DNA of 13,713 bases from an uncultured Methylococcaceae bacterium. Its GTDB lineage: Bacteria > Pseudomonadota > Gammaproteobacteria > Methylococcales > Methylomonadaceae. The stretch lies in NCBI GenBank assembly GCA_913009515.1, contig CAJVYO010000014.1, positions 1 to 13,713 on the forward strand, written 5' to 3'. This document shows positions 1 through 8,087 of this stretch, in pieces; position 1 is the first letter of the stretch; the number at the start of each line of letters is the position of its first letter. The notes beneath the pieces are model-generated. The model saw only the letters and a list, made by a program, of their open reading frames with translations, was not told the origin of the DNA and searched no databases. The position numbers were made by a program, and so were the translations under genes.

Positions 1-1
1 C

Positions 2-2533
2 CCTGACTATAAGGCAAATCGTGATGCGATGCCAGAAGATTTACAGCCGCAGCTTGAGCCTTTATTTGCTTTAATTCGTGCGATGGGTTTACCGGTAATT
101 ATCGAGTCAGGCGTGGAAGCTGATGATGTATTGGGTGTTTTAGCCAATATCGGGGTGCAAGCCAATTGTCAGGTGGTGATTGCCACCGGTGATAAGGATA
201 TGGCTCAGTTAGTAACCGAGCAGGTAAGCCTAGAAAATACCATGTCAAATACCTATTTAGATGTTCAAGGGGTTGTTGATAAATTTGGCGTGAAACCAAC
301 GCAAATCATTGATTATTTGGCTTTGATGGGCGATAAGTCTGATAATATCCCTGGGGTGCCTAAAGTGGGGGCTAAAACAGCGGCAAAATGGCTGGATAAA
401 TATGATTCAGTAGAGAATATTATTGCCTGTGCGGATGAATTTAAGGGCAAAGTTGGTGAAAGTTTACGCGAAAATATAGCTCAATTACGTTTATCGCAAC
501 AGCTAACCACGATTAAATTAGATTTAGACTTACCTTATCAACTGGATGATTTACGGCGAGTGCAAATAGATGAAAATGAATTGCAACAACAGCTTATCGC
601 CTTAGGTTTTAATAGTTGGTCAAATAATTTAGCGTTAGATTTACAAGCTTCTTATACCAAAGCTGAAAAAAAAGAACCTGATTTAACGCTACCGCTTGAG
701 ATTCAAACGTTGCCGGTTAAGGCATCAGGAAAATATGAATTAATTTTAAGTTGGTCACAGTTTGAGCAATGGCTTGAACGCTTAGAACATGCCACGTATT
801 TTGCATTTGATACTGAAACTACTAGCCTTGATTATAGTTGTGCAGAAATTGTTGGCGTATCTTTTGCGATTAAAAGCGGTGACGCGGCTTATGTTCCTCT
901 CGCACATGATTATGTGGGTGTGGTTGAGCAATTAAATCGCGAGGCGGTTTTACAGCGTTTAAAGCCATTATTGGAAAATACTCAAAAAACTAAAATTGGT
1001 CAAAATCTAAAATATGATGCCAATGTATTAGCGAATTATGATATTAATTTGCAGGGGATTGCCCATGACACCATGTTATTGTCTTATGTTTTAAATAGTA
1101 CTGCGACCAAACATAATATGGATGATTTAGCGTTGTTGTATTTAAATCATCAGACGATTCATTATGATGAAGTGGCAGGTAAAGGGGTTAAGCAGATTGG
1201 CTTTGCAGAAGTAGCATTAGAGCAAGCGTGTGAATATGCAGCTGAAGATGCAGATATTACATTGCGTTTGTATGAGGCTTTATGGGAAAAAATATTAGCT
1301 ATACCGCGATTAGTGTCACTTTACCAACATTTAGAATTACCGATTATTCAAGTATTATCACGCATAGAATGTAACGGCGTATTAATTGATAGCCAATTAT
1401 TAGCAGAGCAAAGTTTAGTGTTAGCGAATGATATTATGAGCATAGAGCAACAAGCGCATGATATGGCGGGTCAAAGTTTTAATATTGCATCACCGAAACA
1501 AATTCAAGCAATTTTATTTGATAAACTAGATTTACCGGTTTTAAAGAAAACACCCAAAGGACAAGCTTCGACTGCTGAACCGGTGTTGCAAGAGTTAGCT
1601 GAAAGCTACCCGTTGCCATCGTTAATTTTAAAACATCGTAGTTTAAGTAAGTTAAAATCCACCTATACGGATAAATTGCCGCAACAAGTTAATGATAAAA
1701 CCGGCAGAATACATACCAGCTATCATCAGGCAGTGACCGCAACAGGGCGTTTATCGTCATCTAATCCTAATTTACAAAATATCCCGATACGCACTGAGCA
1801 GGGACGAAAAATTCGACAAGCGTTTATTGCACCTGAAGGCTATAAAATTATTGCCGCAGATTATTCACAAATTGAATTGCGAATTATGGCTCATTTATCA
1901 GGTGATAAAGGTTTATTAGCGGCCTTTGCTAATGATATGGATATTCATAAAGCCACTGCTGCTGAAGTATTTGGCGTAGAATTGGAACAAGTCACTACTG
2001 AGTTACGCCGTTCAGCAAAAACCATTAATTTCGGTTTAATTTATGGTATGTCGGCATTTGGCCTAGCTAAGAAATTAGGTATTGAACAGAAAGAAGCTAA
2101 ACAATATATGGATTTATATTTTTCACGTTATCCTGATGTATTGCGTTATATGCATGAAACGTGTGATGTCGCAAAACAGCAAGGCTATGTGGAAACACTA
2201 TTGGGCAGACGTTTATATTTAAAAGATATTCATTCAAAAAATGCCTTGAAACGTCAAGCAGCCGAACGGACTGCTATTAATGCCCCGATGCAAGGCACGG
2301 CGGCGGATATTATTAAACAGGCAATGATTGATACCGATGCTTGGCTAATGCAAGCACCCACAACCACTAAAATGATTATGCAGGTGCATGATGAATTGGT
2401 TTTTGAGGTGGCTGAAAAAAATGTGGTTGAAGAAAGTGTTATAATTCAATCGTTAATGAGTGATGCGGTTAGCTTAGATGTGGCTTTAATTGTTGATGTG
2501 GGTGTGGGGTTTAATTGGGATGAGGCTCACTAA
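2..2533 (+). CDS. polA: DNA polymerase I (5'-truncated by window edge)
   Basis: DNA polymerase I fills gaps and removes RNA primers during replication and repair. The gene begins before the window: the frame is open from base 2 and reads PDYKANRDAMPEDL, matching the interior of the PolA 5'-nuclease domain, so the ATG at 29 is internal. Roughly 75 N-terminal residues are missing. All three activities look intact. The 5'-nuclease part has GVEADDV. The 3'-5' proofreading part has the DTE of Exo I (Asp codon at 809, Glu at 815), GQNLKYD (Exo II) and YAAEDAD (Exo III). The polymerase part has motif A DYSQIELR (Asp codon at 1859), motif B RRSAKTINFGLIYG, and motif C HDE (Asp codon at 2390). It is therefore a full Klenow-type proofreading enzyme, unlike Taq-type PolA. 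The gene stops 25 bp before the HDOD gene. Confidence 0.98.
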   Translation, partial: PDYKANRDAMPEDLQPQLEPLFALIRAMGLPVIIESGVEADDVLGVLANIGVQANCQVVIATGDKDMAQLVTEQVSLENTMSNTYLDVQGVVDKFGVKPTQIIDYLALMGDKSDNIPGVPKVGAKTAAKWLDKYDSVENIIACADEFKGKVGESLRENIAQLRLSQQLTTIKLDLDLPYQLDDLRRVQIDENELQQQLIALGFNSWSNNLALDLQASYTKAEKKEPDLTLPLEIQTLPVKASGKYELILSWSQFEQWLERLEHATYFAFDTETTSLDYSCAEIVGVSFAIKSGDAAYVPLAHDYVGVVEQLNREAVLQRLKPLLENTQKTKIGQNLKYDANVLANYDINLQGIAHDTMLLSYVLNSTATKHNMDDLALLYLNHQTIHYDEVAGKGVKQIGFAEVALEQACEYAAEDADITLRLYEALWEKILAIPRLVSLYQHLELPIIQVLSRIECNGVLIDSQLLAEQSLVLANDIMSIEQQAHDMAGQSFNIASPKQIQAILFDKLDLPVLKKTPKGQASTAEPVLQELAESYPLPSLILKHRSLSKLKSTYTDKLPQQVNDKTGRIHTSYHQAVTATGRLSSSNPNLQNIPIRTEQGRKIRQAFIAPEGYKIIAADYSQIELRIMAHLSGDKGLLAAFANDMDIHKATAAEVFGVELEQVTTELRRSAKTINFGLIYGMSAFGLAKKLGIEQKEAKQYMDLYFSRYPDVLRYMHETCDVAKQQGYVETLLGRRLYLKDIHSKNALKRQAAERTAINAPMQGTAADIIKQAMIDTDAWLMQAPTTTKMIMQVHDELVFEVAEKNVVEESVIIQSLMSDAVSLDVALIVDVGVGFNWDEAH

Positions 2534-2558
2534 TAAAAAAGGTGAATAAGGTAGGCTA

Positions 2559-3404
2559 ATGGCTAAAATAACAGAAGATGAGTTTATTAGATTTGTTGAA
2601 AAAATGCCTGCTTTTCCACAGAGTGTGCATAAAATATTACAACTTGCAGCAGATCCAAAGGCATCTACCAAAGATATTGTTGCAGTGATTGAAAGTGACC
2701 CAGTCATGGCTGTAAAAATTCTAAAAGTGGTGAATTCTGCTTTTTATAGTTTGCCGCGTGAAGTATTATCCATCCAGCGTGCATTGGTTTTTTTAGGTAT
2801 TTTGAGTTTAAAAAATTTAGCATTAAGTGTTGCGGCGATAGGCATGTTAAATCCAGAAAATGCGGCAGAATTTGATATTAACAAATTTTTAGAGCATTCG
2901 TTGGTTACAGCAGTATTAGCTAAAAAATTAGCAATGCATGTGGGTATATCAATGATTGAAAGTAGTGATTATTTTATTGCAGGCTTATTACATGATTTTG
3001 GTAAAATTGTGTTTGCTGAATTTATGCCACATGAATTTAATCAAGCGTTAATCGATAGTAAAGAACATAATATTAGTTTGCATCAGGCTGAATTAGAGCA
3101 TATTGGTTTAAGCCATGATAAAGCAGGGCAATTATTAGTTTCAAAGTGGGCGTTATCTGATACGTTAGCCAATGCAATTAATTGGCATCATGGTTCTAAG
3201 CAGGATAGCTGTTTAGCAGATTGTATTTTTGCTGCCAATCAAATTGCTAAAAAATATAAGATAGGTGATGGTGGAAATGCTGTGATTAATGATTTCCCTG
3301 AACATGTTTATGCACGATTTTCCATGACATTAGATGAGTTAATCGTGGAATTAGGTGATATTTCAGAGATTAACTCTGAAGTACAACAATTTATTGGAGC
3401 TTAA
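2559..3404 (+). CDS. HDOD domain signalling protein
   Basis: This is a single-domain HDOD protein of 281 residues. The family is related to HD phosphohydrolases and is usually found in signalling, often with c-di-GMP, chemotaxis or stress outputs; its biochemical activity is mostly unknown. The HDOD region spans about residues 12-210. It opens with MPAFPQSVHKILQLAADP and includes the family's IESDPVMAVKILKVVNSAFY. Histidine and aspartate residues of an HD-like site are present: H113, H145-D146 in LLHDFGK, and H210-H211 in NWHHG, so metal binding is possible but unproven. There is no signal peptide, membrane segment or attached output domain. The AAGGT-like sequence a few bases upstream of ATG 2559 supports the start. 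It lies 25 bp after polA and 5 bp before the metallo-hydrolase gene, probably co-transcribed with the latter. Confidence 0.9.
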   Translation: MAKITEDEFIRFVEKMPAFPQSVHKILQLAADPKASTKDIVAVIESDPVMAVKILKVVNSAFYSLPREVLSIQRALVFLGILSLKNLALSVAAIGMLNPENAAEFDINKFLEHSLVTAVLAKKLAMHVGISMIESSDYFIAGLLHDFGKIVFAEFMPHEFNQALIDSKEHNISLHQAELEHIGLSHDKAGQLLVSKWALSDTLANAINWHHGSKQDSCLADCIFAANQIAKKYKIGDGGNAVINDFPEHVYARFSMTLDELIVELGDISEINSEVQQFIGA

Positions 3405-3409
3405 TTAGG

Positions 3410-4291
3410 ATGAAACTTAAATTTTGGGGCGTACGTGGTTCTATTCCTAGTCCTGATCCAGAAACAAATAAATATGGTGGTAATACCACTTGTCTTGAAA
3501 TTAGAACCAATAATAATGACTTGATTGTTATTGATGGTGGCACGGGTATTCATAAGTTAGCTCAGGAATTGTTAACTCAAATGCCGATTAATGCTCATAT
3601 ATTGATTACACATACCCATTGGGATCATATTCATGGACTCCCTTTTTGTACGCCTATTTATATTGCGGGTAATCAGCTGACATTTTATGGTGGGCAAGAT
3701 TTAATTACAGGTCAAGGTATTGAGCGAACCTTAACAATTCAGATGCAGCATTCATTTTTTCCCATTGAAGAAAATGAATTACAGGCAGATATTACTTATA
3801 AAACAGTGAAAGCACATGAAGTTTTTAAGATTGCAGATGCGACAATTACGCCTATTTTACTTAATCACCCTGTTATAAATTTTGGTTATCGCATTGATTG
3901 TGATGGCAGTTCTTTGTTCTTTACGGGTGATTATGAACAGCCATTAAATATTTATGAGCCTGAAGATAAGGCTTATGCTGAGTTTCAAATGATCATTGAT
4001 GAGCGTGTTGCTGAGATAGTGGAGAGTATTAAAGGGGTTGATGTGCTGATTATGGATACTTCATTTACAGATGAAGAGTATTTATTAAAAAAGAATTGGG
4101 GACATGGCACTTATACCTCTGCGATTGAATTAGCTCAAAAAGCAGAGGTTAAAAAACTCTTTTTCACCCATCATGAACCGACGCGAACGGATACCCAATT
4201 AGATGAGATTTATGAGCAATTATTACACGATTATGCAGATGTAGGCTTTGAATTTATTATGGCCCAAGAGCGTTTAGAGGTCATTTTTTAG
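3410..4291 (+). CDS. MBL-fold metallo-hydrolase (PhnP / phosphodiesterase-like group)
   Basis: This is a 293-residue cytoplasmic metallo-beta-lactamase-fold hydrolase. It opens MKLKFWGVRGSIPSP, typical of the subgroup that resembles PhnP and cyclic phosphodiesterases. The metal-binding set is complete: HTHWDH at residues 68-73, NHP with H153, TGD with D174, and THH with H254-H255. A conserved YGGNTTCLE block sits at 22-30. Two metal ions and a phosphodiester-type substrate are expected from the family, but the substrate cannot be read from sequence. The gene starts 5 bp after the HDOD gene, suggesting a two-gene signalling unit. Its TAG stop overlaps the TAA stop of the opposing engB gene by 4 bp, leaving no room for a separate terminator between them. 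Confidence 0.9.
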   Translation: MKLKFWGVRGSIPSPDPETNKYGGNTTCLEIRTNNNDLIVIDGGTGIHKLAQELLTQMPINAHILITHTHWDHIHGLPFCTPIYIAGNQLTFYGGQDLITGQGIERTLTIQMQHSFFPIEENELQADITYKTVKAHEVFKIADATITPILLNHPVINFGYRIDCDGSSLFFTGDYEQPLNIYEPEDKAYAEFQMIIDERVAEIVESIKGVDVLIMDTSFTDEEYLLKKNWGHGTYTSAIELAQKAEVKKLFFTHHEPTRTDTQLDEIYEQLLHDYADVGFEFIMAQERLEVIF

Positions 4292-4911
4292 GTAGGATTC
4301 GCTGCTTGAGTTTGTTTATCTGCAAACCATTCATCTAAAACGTGGTGAATATCATTAATACCTATTTTCTTTAAAGAAGAAAATAGCTGCAAACTCACAT
4401 CCATATCACGATTAGCGAGTTCTTTTTGAACTTTAAATAAGGTGTTTTTTGCTGCCCCATTATTTAATTTGTCGGCTTTGGTGAGCAAAATATGTAAGGG
4501 TTTTTTGGTGAAATGACACCATTCCAGCATTTGCCAATCAAATTCAGTCAGTGGATGACGAATATCCATAACAAGAATAATACCGTACAAGGATTGGCGT
4601 TCTTTAAAATAACTCTCCATTAATTCATGCCATTCACGTTTAATTCTAGGCGGAACCTTTGCGTAGCCATAACCGGGTAAATCAACAAAACGTTGGTTAA
4701 TCTTTACGTCAAAAAAGTTAAGTAATTGCGTTCTTCCCGGTGTTTTACTAATACGGGCTAATGATTTTTGATTGGTTAAGGTGTTTAATGCACTTGATTT
4801 TCCTGCATTTGAACGACCTGCAAAGGCTATTTCACAACCGATATCAGGGGGGGTGTTTTTTAAATTAGGCGCACTGATAGTAAATTTTGCTTGATAGTAG
4901 AGAGAATTCAT
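4288..4911 (-). CDS. engB: Ribosome biogenesis GTPase EngB (YihA/YsxC)
   Basis: EngB is a small essential GTPase needed for large-subunit ribosome assembly. The 207-residue protein is normal length and has every G motif: G1 GRSNAGKSS at 32-40, G2 TPGRT at 57-61, G3 DLPGYG at 77-82, G4 TKAD at 144-147, and a G5-like SSLKK at 178-182. The N-terminus MNSLYYQAKFTISAP matches the family, which supports the start codon at 4909-4911. No good Shine-Dalgarno sequence is visible upstream. In E. coli, polA and yihA flank the spf sRNA gene; here an HDOD and an MBL gene lie between polA and engB instead. It is transcribed divergently from cytochrome c4 and convergently with the MBL gene. Confidence 0.97.
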   Translation of the reverse strand: MNSLYYQAKFTISAPNLKNTPPDIGCEIAFAGRSNAGKSSALNTLTNQKSLARISKTPGRTQLLNFFDVKINQRFVDLPGYGYAKVPPRIKREWHELMESYFKERQSLYGIILVMDIRHPLTEFDWQMLEWCHFTKKPLHILLTKADKLNNGAAKNTLFKVQKELANRDMDVSLQLFSSLKKIGINDIHHVLDEWFADKQTQAANPT

Positions 4912-4957
4912 ACTGATTTCATGGTAGAGGGTTTGATTAAATTAGCGTAAAATTAAG

Positions 4958-4963
4958 AGTATA
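4958..4963 (-). promoter_or_regulatory. Candidate -10 box for engB
   Basis: Read on the minus strand this is TATACT, one base from the sigma-70 consensus. It would place the transcript start about 40 bases before the engB start codon. The -35 region about 17 bases further upstream is poor (TTAGGT-like), so the assignment rests mainly on the -10 hexamer and the divergent layout. Confidence 0.4.
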
Positions 4964-4965
4964 GC

Positions 4966-4993
4966 TTGTTTGGTATTGTACCTAAGTTAGTAT
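4966..4993 (+). promoter_or_regulatory. Candidate sigma-70 promoter for the cytochrome c4 - dsbA cluster
   Basis: TTGTTT at 4966-4971 and TAGTAT at 4988-4993 are separated by 16 bp and lie 80 to 110 bp upstream of the cytochrome c4 start codon, in the divergent gap with engB. Other AT-rich hexamers in the gap, such as TATATT at 5025-5030, are possible alternatives but have poor -35 partners. Confidence 0.3.
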
Positions 4994-5075
4994 CATCGTG
5001 ATGCATAAACATATCAATGATAAGTATATTAAGTATAGGTCATGTTCATTAATCGTTTGTCCAGTGAGGACTTGA

Positions 5076-5786
5076 ATGAAAAAAAGTGTATTAGTAGGTG
5101 CTGTATCATTAATTTTATTGCAGGCTTCTGGAAGCATACAAGCAGAATCTGTGCAGGAAAAAACCTTATCATGTAATGGCTGTCACGGTGTTGATGGCAA
5201 TAGTATGATGCCGTTATTTCCTAAATTAGCTGATCAAAATGAAGAGTATTTAATAAAACAGTTGAATGCGTTTAAAGATGGCAGTCGTATTGATGCGACG
5301 ATGAATAATGTGGTTAAAAATTTAAGTTCACAAGATATAGAAGATATTGCACTGTTTTATGAGCAGCAAACTGTCACGGAAAATAGTCTACCGCCGATTG
5401 AGTTAGATGACGATATTGATGATATCGATGATTTACCCGCAGAAGAGCAAGTGCTTGCAAGGGAGGCCTTTGAGAAAAATAAAGTGGCTGCTGAAGCTGA
5501 GCAAACTAAATTAGTAGCGTTAGGTCAGGATATTTATCGGAATGGTATTTTAGATACTGAAGTGTCAGCGTGTGTTGCATGTCATGGCCCTTATGGCGAA
5601 GGAAATAAACCAGCTTCTTTTCCTGCTTTACAAGGGCAACATGCTGATTATTTAATTAAAACCTTAACGGATTTTAAAGCGGGTATACGGACACATAATA
5701 CGGATAATATGATGCATATGATTGCTAAAAAAATGACGAGTGAAGAAATTAAAGCCACGTCATATTATATGTCGATTATAAAATAA
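5076..5786 (+). CDS. Diheme cytochrome c4
   Basis: This is a periplasmic diheme c-type cytochrome of the c4 family, an electron carrier that typically feeds terminal oxidases. A Sec signal peptide (MKKSVLVGAVSLILLQASGSIQAES) precedes two heme-binding motifs, CNGCH at 33-37 and CVACH at 166-170. Probable distal Met ligands lie near M76 (DATMNN) and M212/M213 (DNMMHM). The second domain has the family signature ACHGPYGEGN and ALQGQHADYL. The inter-domain linker is odd: residues about 101-147 are longer than in typical c4 proteins, with an aspartate-rich run (DDDIDDIDDL) and then an Ala/Glu-rich stretch. GAGGA at 5066-5070 is a good ribosome binding site, 5 bases before the ATG. dsbA follows after 17 bp, a pairing seen in other gammaproteobacteria. 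Confidence 0.93.
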   Translation: MKKSVLVGAVSLILLQASGSIQAESVQEKTLSCNGCHGVDGNSMMPLFPKLADQNEEYLIKQLNAFKDGSRIDATMNNVVKNLSSQDIEDIALFYEQQTVTENSLPPIELDDDIDDIDDLPAEEQVLAREAFEKNKVAAEAEQTKLVALGQDIYRNGILDTEVSACVACHGPYGEGNKPASFPALQGQHADYLIKTLTDFKAGIRTHNTDNMMHMIAKKMTSEEIKATSYYMSIIK

Positions 5787-5803
5787 CAAAGGAAGTCTTA
5801 AGT

Positions 5804-6421
5804 ATGTTTAAAAAAATAATTCAAACCAGCTTATGTATCGGTGCTTTGGTTTTTTCACCGATAAATTTTGCAGAAGGCAAAGGCTATAAAGATTTAGCTG
5901 CTGTTCAAGCCACTCAAGATAAAACTAAAGTCGAAGTGATTGAATTTTTTTGGTACGGCTGTCCGCATTGTTATCAGTTTGAGCCTGAATTAGAAAAATG
6001 GAAGGCAACGTTACCTAAAAATGTACAATTTATTCGGCAACCTGCGGTTTTTAGTGCGGTATGGGGTAAACATGCAAAAGCTTATTTTACTGCTGAAGTA
6101 TTAGGTGTCGTGGATAAAGTCCATGCAGATTTATTTGATGCGATACAAGTTAAGAAGCAAAAATTAGAAAGTGAAGCTGATTTAGCGGCATTTTTTATGG
6201 CTCATGGTGTGGCAAAGGCGGATTTTACTGCCGCTTATAATTCTTTTATTGTAGATACTAAAATGCGCAAAGCAAAAGCAATGGGGCCTCGTTATGGGCT
6301 TACAGGCGTGCCTGCGGTAATTGTTAATGGTAAATATTTAGTGAATGGGCGTTCTGCAGGGTCACATGAAAAAATGATCACCGTTATCAATGATTTAATC
6401 GTTCAAGAAGAGCGTAAGTAA
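5804..6421 (+). CDS. dsbA: Periplasmic thiol:disulfide oxidoreductase DsbA
   Basis: DsbA introduces disulfide bonds into exported proteins in the periplasm and is normally re-oxidised by DsbB. The 205-residue protein has a cleavable signal peptide (about residues 1-23), the thioredoxin-fold active site FFWYGCPHC with C53-P-H-C56, and the conserved cis-proline loop TGVP with P170. Length and motifs are normal for DsbA. AAAGGA lies ahead of the ATG. It is 17 bp downstream of cytochrome c4 and probably shares its transcript. The next gene, a diguanylate cyclase, starts 48 bp later with no terminator visible between them. Confidence 0.95.
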   Translation: MFKKIIQTSLCIGALVFSPINFAEGKGYKDLAAVQATQDKTKVEVIEFFWYGCPHCYQFEPELEKWKATLPKNVQFIRQPAVFSAVWGKHAKAYFTAEVLGVVDKVHADLFDAIQVKKQKLESEADLAAFFMAHGVAKADFTAAYNSFIVDTKMRKAKAMGPRYGLTGVPAVIVNGKYLVNGRSAGSHEKMITVINDLIVQEERK

Positions 6422-6469
6422 AATTAGTTTGTCTTTGGCCATTAAAAAATTAGGAATAGTAGAATTAAA

Positions 6470-7993
6470 ATGAGCGCATCTAATTCAGAAACAAAGCTAT
6501 GGAAAGAGCGGTATGAAAAATTGGCGGCGGAATTGGATAATTCATCGTCTTTCGGTCAGCAAAATATAGCGACTTGCCGTCGTGTATTGACGCGCTTATC
6601 TCGAGCGGCAAAGGGTTTTGATGCTCGCTTAGACCCGCATTTAATTTATTTACGCAAAGAATTAAAAGAACATGATAGTAATCATGATTTTTTACAAATT
6701 ATAGAAACATTTTCAGATAAATTATTACATTATGAAGATGATAGCGATGAAGATTTATTGCAGGATGCGGGACTATTATTTGATTTTTTAATTAGCCAAG
6801 AAAAGAACGAAAATAAGGTACGGGCTTTTATTTTATTGCGTGAGCAATATGAAATGAAAGAGTTAGATGATGCACAAGAACTCATTAAATTATTAACGGT
6901 CTTGTCTCTACGTGATGATGATAAGGAAGAAGATAAGAGTGCCTTACACGGTGCGAATTTGGAGATTAGTGAACAATTAATAGAACTGTTACAAGGTGAT
7001 GAAATATCTGATATTTCTCATGAGCAGGCAGAGGTTGTCATTAATATGCTTAAGGAAGGGGCAAGTGGTAATTTTTATGAGAATGTGAGTGCCGCGTTAG
7101 TTTTATTGCAAAGTATTAAGAAACAAGATTGTTTAGAGAAGCAATCAATGGATAGTTTTTTAGATAATATTGCACAAAAATTAGTGGGATTAGCTAAAAA
7201 TGCTGAAGATGTTGTGGCTCATACGGGAGGCACTTTTAATAAGTATGATAATTTAGATACTGATGTGGCTGAATCCATGGCAGGATTACAAAAAAAAGTG
7301 AGTATTGCAACGAATTTAGAGCCGTTAAAGTCAGTGATGCAGATAGAGCTGGAAAAAATTGGTAAAAAAATTAAGCTACACAAACAAGAAATTAAACTAG
7401 ATCAGTCAGAATCAGATAAGCAATTAGCGTTAATGACTTCTGAAATTGAAGTGATGCGGACTAAAACGATTGAGCTAACCGCTAATCTTGAGCGTGTTAC
7501 TCGACAATCATTAACTGATACCTTAACGAAATTACCCAACCGACTCGCTTATAGTCAGCGTCTTGACGAAGAATTTTCACGTTGGAAACGTTACCATACG
7601 CCTTTGTGCTTATTAGTATGGGATATTGATTTTTTTAAGAAAATTAATGATGGCTACGGGCATAAAGCCGGTGATAAGGTTTTAATAATGATGGGGAAAA
7701 TCTTACAAAAATATTGTCGCGAAACGGATTTTGTTGCTCGTTTCGGCGGTGAAGAATTTGTAATGTTATTGCCCAATACGCAAAGTAGTGCAGCACTGGT
7801 TTTAGCAAATAAAGTTCGTCAGCGCATAGAAGGTATTGGTTTTAATTATTCGGGTAAATCATTAAAAATTACTATTTCATGTGGTATTGCAGAAGCCAAA
7901 GCAGGCAATAATCAAGAATCATTATTTGAGCGTGCCGATAAGGGCTTATATGCGGCGAAAGGTAATGGACGTAACCAGTGTATTATTGCTTAA
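6470..7993 (+). CDS. Diguanylate cyclase, DgcH-like (GGDEF)
   Basis: The protein makes cyclic di-GMP from two GTP. The C-terminal GGDEF domain (about residues 345-507) looks active: LTDTLTKLPNR, metal-binding D385 in WDIDFFK, KINDGYGHKAGD, and signature GGEEF at 426-430. A product-inhibition I-site RxxD (RETD, 417-420) sits exactly five residues before the signature. The N-terminal 340 residues have no membrane segment and no sensor domain I recognise. They look mostly helical and charged, with likely coiled coils at 10-25 and 285-345. The start (LWKERYEKLAAEL) and the position after dsbA resemble my recollection of Pseudomonas aeruginosa PA5487 (DgcH), so I infer orthology without certainty. 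The ribosome binding site is weak: AGGAA lies 13 bases before the ATG. No + strand T-tract terminator follows the gene. Confidence 0.92.
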   Translation: MSASNSETKLWKERYEKLAAELDNSSSFGQQNIATCRRVLTRLSRAAKGFDARLDPHLIYLRKELKEHDSNHDFLQIIETFSDKLLHYEDDSDEDLLQDAGLLFDFLISQEKNENKVRAFILLREQYEMKELDDAQELIKLLTVLSLRDDDKEEDKSALHGANLEISEQLIELLQGDEISDISHEQAEVVINMLKEGASGNFYENVSAALVLLQSIKKQDCLEKQSMDSFLDNIAQKLVGLAKNAEDVVAHTGGTFNKYDNLDTDVAESMAGLQKKVSIATNLEPLKSVMQIELEKIGKKIKLHKQEIKLDQSESDKQLALMTSEIEVMRTKTIELTANLERVTRQSLTDTLTKLPNRLAYSQRLDEEFSRWKRYHTPLCLLVWDIDFFKKINDGYGHKAGDKVLIMMGKILQKYCRETDFVARFGGEEFVMLLPNTQSSAALVLANKVRQRIEGIGFNYSGKSLKITISCGIAEAKAGNNQESLFERADKGLYAAKGNGRNQCIIA

Positions 7994-8012
7994 AAATGCT
8001 TAGATTTTTTGC

Positions 8013-8047
8013 AAAAAAAAACGTCTAAAATCTGAGATTTTAGACGT
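8013..8047 (-). terminator. Intrinsic terminator of the minus-strand small gene
   Basis: The arms ACGTCTAAAATCT (8021-8033) and AGATTTTAGACGT (8035-8047) are perfect 13-base complements around one central base. They fold as a stem of about 12 bp with a 3-base loop. On the minus strand the hairpin is followed by eight T residues (A-run 8013-8020 on the + strand), the classic Rho-independent layout. On the + strand the hairpin is followed by CAACAATAAAC with no T-tract, so it should work chiefly for minus-strand transcription. Confidence 0.85.
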
Positions 8048-8051
8048 CAAC

Positions 8052-8087
8052 AATAAACAAGATAACGAGGAGGAACCTTTGTTTATT
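8052..8087. repeat. Inverted repeat presenting AGGAGG / CCUCCU in its loop
   Basis: AATAAACAA at 8052-8060 and TTGTTTATT at 8079-8087 are perfect 9-bp inverted arms. The 18-base loop contains GAGGAGG on the + strand and CCTCCTC on the minus strand. The stem is AT-rich and therefore only moderately stable. It sits directly upstream, in the minus-strand sense, of the intrinsic terminator. Confidence 0.6.

Noticed and set aside
99..299. Minus-strand open frame of 66 codons inside polA
   Set aside because: It lies wholly inside the conserved polA reading frame, has no recognisable domain and no promoter or ribosome binding site.
2534..2558. A Spot 42 (spf) type sRNA after polA, as in E. coli
   Set aside because: The gap to the next gene is only 25 bp and holds no sRNA-like hairpin or terminator.
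2486..2707. Minus-strand open frame across the polA / HDOD junction
   Set aside because: It overlaps two well-supported genes on the other strand and its translation has no family features.
8005..8018. TTTTTTGCAAAAAA palindrome
   Set aside because: It is a low-complexity T-run next to the terminator A-run; the symmetry is most simply explained by base composition.
7994..8048. The strong hairpin as a terminator for the + strand cyclase gene
   Set aside because: On the + strand the hairpin is followed by CAACAATAAAC without a T-tract; the T-tract exists only for the minus strand.
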